Assembly (NCBI GenBank): GCA_934728255.1
Contig: CAKVEC010000002.1
Location: 186,001 to 250,000, forward strand
Direction of reading: 5' to 3'
Source of the DNA: an uncultured Bacteroidales bacterium
Lineage (GTDB): Bacteria; Bacteroidota; Bacteroidia; Bacteroidales; Paludibacteraceae
DNA: 64,000 nucleotides
This document shows, piece by piece, positions 8,536-16,413 of the stretch (within the stretch, counting starts at the first letter, position 1; every line of letters starts with the position of its first letter). Under the pieces are notes generated by a model. It saw nothing but the letters and a program-made list of their open reading frames with translations. It did not search any database and was not told the origin of the DNA. The translations under genes were made by a program, and so were the position numbers.

Positions 8536-8589
8536 GGCGGATAGTGGCGCAAAGCACCGCTTTGTGCGAAGCACGCGCCGCTATCTGCC
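8536..8589 (+). repeat. Conserved-loop hairpin, copy 1
   Basis: Stem 8536-8550 with 8575-8589 (15 bp including two G-U pairs). The 24-nt loop at 8551-8574 (AAAGCACCGCTTTGTGCGAA, then GCAC) is nearly identical to the loop of the minus-strand hairpin at 35924-35976. It lies between the 11-nt array and the promoter of the giant surface gene. Confidence 0.85.
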
Positions 8590-8656
8590 GCCCTCTCCCT
8601 TTTGTTTTTATGTTCTACAACACATAAAGTGTATTTTTATACGGTTTTTGACAATT

Positions 8657-8692
8657 TTTGCACACGTATATTCGAAATATATACTATCTTTG
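8657..8692 (+). promoter_or_regulatory. Promoter for the 2257-residue surface protein gene
   Basis: TTTG (8657-8660), 24 nt, then TATCTTTG (8685-8692). The spacing is longer than the usual 20 nt. The spacer holds TATTCGAAATA, also seen in the promoter at 16344-16375. The 5' leader is about 80 nt. Confidence 0.6.
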
Positions 8693-8776
8693 CACGCGTT
8701 TTCGGACAAGTAGGGGCAACTATGCCCCGCCGAAACACGCATAAGTTAACCTTGTAAATCTAAAACATACCACAAT

Positions 8777-11700
8777 ATGCAGTATTTCTACACTCGTTTT
8801 TCCACATTGTTATCTAATCTCCGCACCGCCCTTTCCTTGTGCGGACGTATAGGTCATTCCCTTTCCGTCCATTCTCTCCGTGCCATCATCCTCCTCGGCA
8901 CACTCGCTTTCTCCTGCGCTGCGTGGGGAGAGGAATCGGTTTGGGATTTCACCACTTACACAAAAGAACAAGCATTAACAAACAATGCAGACAATCAAAT
9001 AAGCACAACAAGTGGAAAATCCATGATTTTGCACTATTATGGAGGTTCTAGTGACAAAATTACAGAGAAAAATAATGCATTCTGTTTTGCAGTAAATGGA
9101 GGACCTGGTTCTTCTCAAACTGCATATACAAATAGATATTTTTATATAGATATCACAAGTAATGGTACCTTGACTATTGAAAATCAAAGCAAACAAAACA
9201 ATGCTCCCTCCTATGAATTAGTTGCAGAGACGCAGATTAAAAAGAATTTTACCGATGTAAAAGCAAGGGATACCGACAATCCAACAATATACGATATTAA
9301 GATTACAAATTATGATGCGTCCACAGCAAAGAGACTATATTTTATATTCAAGACAAAACCATATATCTCTAAGATTACGTGGACTCCTGCCTCTTCCTGC
9401 ACATCCCCTAAAATCACCACCGAACCAAAATCTGCCAATTATTCCGTCGGCGCAACGGCAACTCCGTTGCAGGTAGCAGCCACCAGCGACGGTACACTCA
9501 CATACCAATGGCAGAGCAGCACCGACAACACCCCTTTTACCGATATACCCAACGCAACAAACGACACATATACCCCCCCCACCGATAAGGCGGGCACCTT
9601 CTACTACCGCTGTATCGTCTCCTCGGGCACTTGCACCGCCACTTCCGCCTCCGCAACAATCACCGTTGCCGCAGACAACACCGTTTATCTCCGCCCCAAC
9701 TCCAACTGGCTGACAGACAACGCCCGTTTTGCAGTGTATGCTTTTATTGATGACAGTCACTATAAATGGATAGACGCGACACCTACTACTGATTGTGAAT
9801 CTATTTATACGTTCTCCATCCCTAATGAGTATTCCAAATTTATTTTCTGCAGGATGCAACCAAATACAGAAAATAGTTGGAGTAATGCTTGGAATCAAAC
9901 TAGCGATTTGTCTGTAAATGACGGCAAAGTATATACTATTGTAGAGGGAGCGTGGAGTAAAGGTAATGGTTCGTGGGCGATCTATACACCAAGTTACCTC
10001 GTGTCGTTCAATATGAACGGACACGGTGATGCGGTCAGCGACCAATGTGTGCAATCCGGAGCAACTATCACTCAACCTACAGCCCCTACGGCTACCGGCT
10101 ATATATTTGCAGGCTGGTATGCCGACCAAGCCTGCACGCAGGAGTGGGATTTTGCCACCACTATTTCCACTGCCACCACGCTCTATGCCAAATGGAACGA
10201 GGATCTGACATCCCCGATTTCCATCAAAGGCAGTTGGGACAGTTGGAAGGTACACACTTTGGAGAAGAAACCGGGCGAGACAAGCAGTGTGGCATATATC
10301 ACCTTACCCATCACTCAAGCGAAAACCTATGCGTTTGGGTTCCTGTATAATGAGACATTCTACCAAATTCCTGGAAAAGATGCCAAACCTATGACACGGG
10401 AAACCGCAAATGGAACTCCATGGAGTTTTTATAAAAGCGGTGCTATAACCGACGGAGGAACTGCCGACTGCAATATCGAGATAGACTACACAGGTGATTA
10501 CACGTTTAAGGCAGACTATTCCAATGCCGACCATTTAGTTATTACCGTTACCTACCCCGCCTTTCATACCATTACCTACCAAGAGGGCAGACCGGATGAG
10601 TATGGTAGCAGCCTGACGACATACGGCATCCCCACTACCACCACACAAGTGGCTGACGGTGGCACACTCACCTTGCCCGACTACACTACCATCAAAATTG
10701 CGGCAGGCAGTACAACCGTATATGAGTTCGCAGGTTGGAACGATGGCAAGACTACCTACCCTGCCAACCAAAGCACAATAGACAACATCACTTCCAATCT
10801 CACACTTACTGCTATATGGAAACCCGTCTCGTTCCATATCTACTATTGGGACGGACAAAACGAAGACAATAGCCGGAACACCGCCATCAACGGACTCACA
10901 CCTACCACATACACCTATCCGTCTAAAGACCCGTTGCCCACCGATGCCGCGGCAATCACCGATGCTGCCAAGAAACAAGGCTATGTATTCAAAAACTGGA
11001 AAGTTCGCGATTGGAGCAAAACCGAGTTTACTCTCAAAGACCTGGACTATACCACCCCCTACCACCTCTATGGCGACATCAACCTCTACGCCGAATGGGA
11101 AGAGGAAGTCGGCTGTGTAACAATCGCAAAAGGAACTTATGCCTCATCTGGCGATGTACTGATGACATCTGAGATAGGAACAATTTCTATTGTAGGGAAA
11201 GCCACAAGAGAGAACAATGCAGTTAAACTAAGCGGCAATAATAATGATTACTTTTGCGTCACTCCCCCAACAGATAAAGCATTTTTGGCAGGAGATGTCT
11301 TAACAGTTACTTTTAAGTTTAAGTCCACTTCTAAAACTGATACTATGGGGTTTGTCATCAAAGATGACAACAAGCAAGAAACTGAGCGACGAAAGGCTGT
11401 ACAAGTTCCACCTCAAGGCACTGTCACAGACACCTATATATTACAAAAGGATGATATCAACAAGGATGGTTCTATCCACATATATCGTTTGAGTAGCAAT
11501 GATCGTTTTTATGCTATCCAAGTAGAGCAATGTCAAAATGTAGAGACCATTACCGCTACCGTCAAGCCCGGTGGAGGTATAATTGACGAAGCTGACGCCA
11601 CTTCCCTCGGCTATAGCAAGCAGGTACAGAACGGTGGAATGATATGGTACACCATTACGGTCGCCAAAGGATCCCACATCACTCTGCCGACAGCCACCTT

Positions 11701-14700
11701 TGCGGGGTATGAGTTCGACTGCTACCAAGCCGAAGATGCTGCTCTCACCAAGTATGCAGCAGGAGAAAAAATCGCCCTTAATGAGGATATGACATTTATT
11801 GCACAATGGCATACGTCTTCAACTGGGAAAGTAAAGGCTACACTTAACCTCAATGGAGGTACATTCAAAAGCGCAGACGAGCAAGCACAATGGACAAAAG
11901 AACCCGCCACTACGGATTCTTACTATATCCTTATCAACAAGGGTGCCGATCTCACTCTGCCGGAAGTAGTTCCTCCTACAGGCAAAACGTTTGTTTGTTT
12001 TACAGATCAAAACGATGATAAGTACGATCCATATCTCCCCTTCCCCATCTCTGCCAACTACGATTTTGTCGCACAGTGGTGCGTCAATCCCGTCGCACTT
12101 GTATGGGACGGATTGGACGAAGGCGGCACTTTTACTATCAACCCTACATCAAGAGCGCAAATACCTACCCTCAAAACAGTTGGGCTACCTGCGGATGGCG
12201 AGATCAAATATACATCAAGCGACGAGGCTGTGGCAATCATACGCGATAACGGCACAGAAATCGTACCTTTTATGGCAGGAACAACCACCATTACTGCCTC
12301 CTATGACGGAGATGGTGACTACTGTCCTGCGGAAGCATCTTATACACTAACGGTGATTTGCAATGACGCCACACCTGTTATTGAGGCAGAAAATATGTCG
12401 CTTGGGTGCAACCGATCCATCACACTTTGTGTAAAAGCAAAATCAGATGATGGCACCATCACCGACTATACTGCCGAGGGTATATCGTTCCAATGGTATA
12501 AAAACGGTGAACCTATTGACGGGGCTACCGGTAGCACCTATACTGTACAGACAATAGGCGACTATTTTGTAGTGGTACACGATTTTTGCTATGCACAATC
12601 GGAGAATACCGCACACATCACCAGCGATGAAGGTGCTGCGACACCGGAAGTAGTGCGTCTGTCGCCCTTCCTGTTCTACCGCCCCGGGCACACATATCCC
12701 GCAGAGCAAACCGCTCGCCATCTCTTTACTTATAAGTCAGCGGGCAGCGATAGCAAAGCCTGCCGGTTGTCAGCGGTCTGCAAACGCAATGGCACCCGTA
12801 CCGAGATAATGGACACGGACCTTACATTCCTGCAGACATCGGATACGCCCGATGCCCAAGGACGCTACACCATTACCACATCGCTTAACAACATTCCCGC
12901 ATCCCTCGGATGGCAAGCAGGCGATACTGTCATAGTAACACTCACACCTTATGATAATTGCGACAAGTTGAGTCCCGCTTATGCCGACTCTATTGCTATC
13001 CGCATAATCAATCGTCCGGCATTGGCATTTATCATTTCCAGCGCAGATAGACCCACACGTAATAGGAAAAACTATAAACTACATGGCGATTTTCTAAAGA
13101 TCAACGAAGCCGATCTCTGCGAACAAGCTAAAAGCGATTGGAACAAATGGGATGATAATGTCTCGCATAAAGAGTTGCCGCTTTATACAGCTATCAAGGA
13201 AAAATTTGAGGTGGTGCCTGTGAATGGCTATGCCGATTTCAATATACTGAACTATGAGCCATTCGACATCATTGTACTTACCGACTTTTTACGTACTACA
13301 ATGGGAGAGGGCGACAAAATAGCCCCTGTCATTGACTCATTGGCAAAATTAGTGGATTATCGCCCGCTCCTGTCGCTCAAAGCCCACATGGCAAAAGACG
13401 AGTTCCCTACATGGAAAACCAAAGGTTTCACGGGGAATCCGGCGAAGCCGTCTTCTACACAAAAGGATATGACCGTCTTGTGCTTGGCACATGGTATTTT
13501 CGAGGGACTGGATGCATATCAAGGTACTGCTCCTACCGAGGATGACTACGCCAACAAGATCATCTATGATAGCAATGGCAATATTGTGGTACGTATTACC
13601 TCCAAAGGAGGATATGATGACAATAAAGCACTACAGGGCTTCAAGGCTGTAGATGCCGCCAACTTTATCAATATCGCCATTATCTCCGATGGAGGAAATG
13701 GTTCACTCGTAACCTGCTGTGAACGCCAGACCAACATCAATGCACGTATGCTCGTATTGTCGGTCAATGCAGATGCTACCTCGCTGATTACACCTATCGG
13801 CGAAAAGGCTATCATCAGAGGATTGGAATACCTGCTGCAAACCGACCCCGTTAAAGTGAGCGACTGCTCTGTTACCTTCGACAACGGCGGCACAGAGCAG
13901 CGAACCGGCAGCGGCGACCACCTATGGGCTAATGCAGCCAACTGGAGCACCGGACGTGTTCCTATCAAAGAGCAAAACGTACAAATAGCCGAGAACTGCA
14001 TTGTCAACATACAAGATGCCACAGCAGCCACTATCAAGATTGTACAAGGCAAGACACTGACTATTCAACCCACAGGTGCTTTGGTTGCCAATGGCAAGAT
14101 ATTGGCTATTTCTAATAGTAATGACAAGTATAATGCACAACCTGTTTCTGACCCTGGTATGATTACCATTCTCGCTTCAGAGACTGCCACGGGTGCGCTG
14201 ATACATACAACGGAAGCAGACGAGCAACTATCCGCCACTGTACAACTATACTCGAAAGCATATTTCGAATGGGTGGATGGTAAACGCAAAAAATATTGGC
14301 AGTACATAGGTGTACCTATCCAAGAGGCGCAAGTGCCGCAATGTTTCCAAGGCGCATATACATGGCTTTGGACGGAATCAGAAGGTTGGACACGCAAAGC
14401 CGACGGCACTTCGCTGGAGCAATTCTACGGATATGGTCTCTCTACAGGTGTTACCGAGAACGAACGCGTTACTTATACTCTGCAAGGCTCCTTAGCCACG
14501 GCTACCAACCGGGAGATTCCGCTTACCATCAATAATGCAGTTGATGATTACCGAGGTACAAATATGATTGGTAACTCGTGGACCGCACCCATCTGCATTG
14601 ACAAAATGGAAGACACCGATTTCGGTACCGCACCAGCTACCATCTATATGTACAATACTGGGCGCGATCCTGAAAGCGGATCGGTTGTAGGCGACAACAC

Positions 14701-15550
14701 CACCACTACTGCAGGACAATGGCTATCCATACCCATCAACTTGGTAAAGCAAAGCGGTTACACAGGACCGAAAGTGATACCCGCCATGCAGGCATTCGAT
14801 GTGCTTACCACCTCCGAGACATCGCTCTATTTGGACTACAATCGCTTGGTACGCAGCGGTGCAACCGCCAACCTGAATACACCGCTATATGCTCCCAAAC
14901 GTAGTACTACGAATGAGTCCGGACAAGTGTCTATGATGAAGATTATGGTGGCAGACAGCCGTACGCATACCAATCTGTACTTGCTTGAGGATAATGCTTT
15001 CTCCGACCAATTTGACAACGGGTGGGAGGCTGAGTTTATGAGCAACGACGGACGCTCGGCGTCGCTCTATGCTATCAGCCCGATTGGCAATATGGCTGTA
15101 TCCGCTGTAGCAGACATTGATGGGGCAACACTCGGGTTTGAAAAGGGAATGGAAGACCAATACACTTTCTCTTTTGCCTATACAGGACGAATGTTGTATC
15201 TTAATGATATACAACAGAAACGCTCCACCCTCATTACCGATTGGAATACCTACACTTTCACTACAAGCGAGAATGACGATATCAATCGTTTCTACATCTC
15301 CTCCACGCCGATAGATGTACAGACACCCACCGGTATTGCCGACCTGACTACCACCGATGGTATTCTGCGGCTCAGCAACCCCGCACACGAGGACTTGCAA
15401 ATAGGTATCTATGACGCAGCGGGACGCTTGTGCGCTCTCTCGCACACCACAGAGGCGATGACCGACATTGCTCTTCCTTCCACACAGGGCGTCTATCTGA
15501 TACACATCAATGGAGAAAATACCCGAATCGTACACAAAGTAACCCGCTAA
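8777..15550 (+). CDS. Giant modular T9SS-exported surface protein (Ig-like and InlB B-type repeats)
   Basis: 2257 residues. The N-terminus has a hydrophobic export segment (AIILLGTLAFSCAAWG at about 36-51). Modules in order: an AT-rich beta-sandwich-like segment (about 54-200), an Ig-like domain (about 203-297), a starch-binding-like segment beginning VYLRPNSNWLTDNARFAVYA, an InlB/Flg_new-type repeat (about 405-476; FAGWY and LYAKW), a second carbohydrate-module-like segment, four more InlB-like repeats (about 596-681, 685-776, 923-1012, 1017-1102), Ig-like domains to about 1290, and a long unassigned region. The C-terminus ends with a Por/T9SS type A sorting domain (LQIGIYDAAGRLCALS, GVYLIHINGENTRIVHKVTR). 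It is probably exported across the outer membrane and anchored or released there; binding targets are unknown. A small membrane-protein gene follows 39 nt downstream. Confidence 0.88.
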   Translation: MQYFYTRFSTLLSNLRTALSLCGRIGHSLSVHSLRAIILLGTLAFSCAAWGEESVWDFTTYTKEQALTNNADNQISTTSGKSMILHYYGGSSDKITEKNNAFCFAVNGGPGSSQTAYTNRYFYIDITSNGTLTIENQSKQNNAPSYELVAETQIKKNFTDVKARDTDNPTIYDIKITNYDASTAKRLYFIFKTKPYISKITWTPASSCTSPKITTEPKSANYSVGATATPLQVAATSDGTLTYQWQSSTDNTPFTDIPNATNDTYTPPTDKAGTFYYRCIVSSGTCTATSASATITVAADNTVYLRPNSNWLTDNARFAVYAFIDDSHYKWIDATPTTDCESIYTFSIPNEYSKFIFCRMQPNTENSWSNAWNQTSDLSVNDGKVYTIVEGAWSKGNGSWAIYTPSYLVSFNMNGHGDAVSDQCVQSGATITQPTAPTATGYIFAGWYADQACTQEWDFATTISTATTLYAKWNEDLTSPISIKGSWDSWKVHTLEKKPGETSSVAYITLPITQAKTYAFGFLYNETFYQIPGKDAKPMTRETANGTPWSFYKSGAITDGGTADCNIEIDYTGDYTFKADYSNADHLVITVTYPAFHTITYQEGRPDEYGSSLTTYGIPTTTTQVADGGTLTLPDYTTIKIAAGSTTVYEFAGWNDGKTTYPANQSTIDNITSNLTLTAIWKPVSFHIYYWDGQNEDNSRNTAINGLTPTTYTYPSKDPLPTDAAAITDAAKKQGYVFKNWKVRDWSKTEFTLKDLDYTTPYHLYGDINLYAEWEEEVGCVTIAKGTYASSGDVLMTSEIGTISIVGKATRENNAVKLSGNNNDYFCVTPPTDKAFLAGDVLTVTFKFKSTSKTDTMGFVIKDDNKQETERRKAVQVPPQGTVTDTYILQKDDINKDGSIHIYRLSSNDRFYAIQVEQCQNVETITATVKPGGGIIDEADATSLGYSKQVQNGGMIWYTITVAKGSHITLPTATFAGYEFDCYQAEDAALTKYAAGEKIALNEDMTFIAQWHTSSTGKVKATLNLNGGTFKSADEQAQWTKEPATTDSYYILINKGADLTLPEVVPPTGKTFVCFTDQNDDKYDPYLPFPISANYDFVAQWCVNPVALVWDGLDEGGTFTINPTSRAQIPTLKTVGLPADGEIKYTSSDEAVAIIRDNGTEIVPFMAGTTTITASYDGDGDYCPAEASYTLTVICNDATPVIEAENMSLGCNRSITLCVKAKSDDGTITDYTAEGISFQWYKNGEPIDGATGSTYTVQTIGDYFVVVHDFCYAQSENTAHITSDEGAATPEVVRLSPFLFYRPGHTYPAEQTARHLFTYKSAGSDSKACRLSAVCKRNGTRTEIMDTDLTFLQTSDTPDAQGRYTITTSLNNIPASLGWQAGDTVIVTLTPYDNCDKLSPAYADSIAIRIINRPALAFIISSADRPTRNRKNYKLHGDFLKINEADLCEQAKSDWNKWDDNVSHKELPLYTAIKEKFEVVPVNGYADFNILNYEPFDIIVLTDFLRTTMGEGDKIAPVIDSLAKLVDYRPLLSLKAHMAKDEFPTWKTKGFTGNPAKPSSTQKDMTVLCLAHGIFEGLDAYQGTAPTEDDYANKIIYDSNGNIVVRITSKGGYDDNKALQGFKAVDAANFINIAIISDGGNGSLVTCCERQTNINARMLVLSVNADATSLITPIGEKAIIRGLEYLLQTDPVKVSDCSVTFDNGGTEQRTGSGDHLWANAANWSTGRVPIKEQNVQIAENCIVNIQDATAATIKIVQGKTLTIQPTGALVANGKILAISNSNDKYNAQPVSDPGMITILASETATGALIHTTEADEQLSATVQLYSKAYFEWVDGKRKKYWQYIGVPIQEAQVPQCFQGAYTWLWTESEGWTRKADGTSLEQFYGYGLSTGVTENERVTYTLQGSLATATNREIPLTINNAVDDYRGTNMIGNSWTAPICIDKMEDTDFGTAPATIYMYNTGRDPESGSVVGDNTTTTAGQWLSIPINLVKQSGYTGPKVIPAMQAFDVLTTSETSLYLDYNRLVRSGATANLNTPLYAPKRSTTNESGQVSMMKIMVADSRTHTNLYLLEDNAFSDQFDNGWEAEFMSNDGRSASLYAISPIGNMAVSAVADIDGATLGFEKGMEDQYTFSFAYTGRMLYLNDIQQKRSTLITDWNTYTFTTSENDDINRFYISSTPIDVQTPTGIADLTTTDGILRLSNPAHEDLQIGIYDAAGRLCALSHTTEAMTDIALPSTQGVYLIHINGENTRIVHKVTR

Positions 15551-15589
15551 GAAAACATACTAAGAAAAACACATTAACACATACTGACC

Positions 15590-15994
15590 ATGAGATATAG
15601 ATTAATTATATTGTGCTTGCTGACTTATGTCTGCGCTACTCTGTCGGCGGTCGACTTCCCGAGTGCAATGCCTTTCCGTTCCACCACCTCTTATTGGGAG
15701 GAGCAACAGGAAGCAGAGGCTCCCGCACGCACGGGTTTCCGCGCTATTGCCACTGCACCTACGGCATTAGGAGTCGATGGCATCGCTGCTACACCCGCAG
15801 AGATGGCTACGATATTATCCTATTCCCCACGCAAGAGTAGTGTCAACCCTAATCCCCCTGATGAGGAAGATGAAGAGGATAAATATAATGGCACTCCCGT
15901 CGGCGATATGCTGTTCCCGCTCCTGCTGATGGCGTTCGGGTATGCGATATACAGGTTCCTCTGCCGCAAGAAATCACCCTGCCCGCAGCAATAA
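15590..15994 (+). CDS. Small exported protein with C-terminal membrane segment, downstream of the giant surface protein
   Basis: 134 residues. Signal peptide MRYRLIILCLLTYVCATLSA, a low-complexity middle, an acidic linker (PPDEEDEEDKYN) and one hydrophobic C-terminal segment (PVGDMLFPLLLMAFGYAIYR) ending in a short Arg/Lys/Cys tail. No enzyme motif is visible. Only 39 nt separate it from the surface-protein stop and the terminator follows its own stop, so the two genes form a transcript. I recall similar small proteins ending in GD-LLPLLL-YA-YR behind Bacteroidales surface-protein genes, which suggests a companion role, but no function is known to me. Confidence 0.8.
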   Translation: MRYRLIILCLLTYVCATLSAVDFPSAMPFRSTTSYWEEQQEAEAPARTGFRAIATAPTALGVDGIAATPAEMATILSYSPRKSSVNPNPPDEEDEEDKYNGTPVGDMLFPLLLMAFGYAIYRFLCRKKSPCPQQ

Positions 15995-16054
15995 AGCATC
16001 CCCACGGCACCCTAAGAGACAATCTACCAAGATTGATACTCAAAACATATCCAA

Positions 16055-16092
16055 GAGGCTGTCTGACAAACATAGTCGGGCAGCCTCGTTTT
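16055..16092 (+). terminator. Rho-independent terminator of the surface-protein operon
   Basis: Stem GAGGCTGTCTGAC (16055-16067), loop AAACATA, stem GTCGGGCAGCCTC (16075-16087), then GTTTT. Confidence 0.85.
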
Positions 16093-16120
16093 CTATTCTA
16101 TACCCTTATGCCATCAGGTC

Positions 16121-16164
16121 TATGTCATTCGTATGTCATTCGTATGTGATTCGTATGTGATTCA
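16121..16164. repeat. 11-nt array, TATGTCATTCG type (4 units)
   Basis: TATGTCATTCG twice, TATGTGATTCG, TATGTGATTCA. It sits between the terminator and the next promoter; the rest of the 15995-16413 gap shows nothing else. Confidence 0.85.
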
Positions 16165-16343
16165 GCGGTTTTTGCTTGTATTTCAAGCAGTTACGCATAC
16201 AATTTTGCATCATCAATATGCTAACTGTCTCTTATACAACAAATTACAAACAAACAGGTTACCTAACTGTATAGGTTATACTCCTCCGCATCGCAACAGA
16301 TAAGTGCATAATTAGGTATATATTGTTGATATTTCGGCGGATA

Positions 16344-16375
16344 TTTGCATATGTGTATTCGAAATAGTACCTTTG
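16344..16375 (+). promoter_or_regulatory. Promoter for the GH105-like fusion gene
   Basis: TTTG (16344-16347), 20 nt, TACCTTTG (16368-16375). The spacer holds TATTCGAAATA, as in the promoter at 8657-8692. Its position decides the start codon of the next gene at 16414. Confidence 0.75.
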
Positions 16376-16413
16376 TATCCGTTAATTATTCACCTTTACA
16401 TACCACCCTCCGT

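Noticed and set aside
16345..16413. Upstream start of the GH105 fusion gene
   Set aside because: It would place the start before the -7 box; the ATG at 16414 gives a clean signal peptide.
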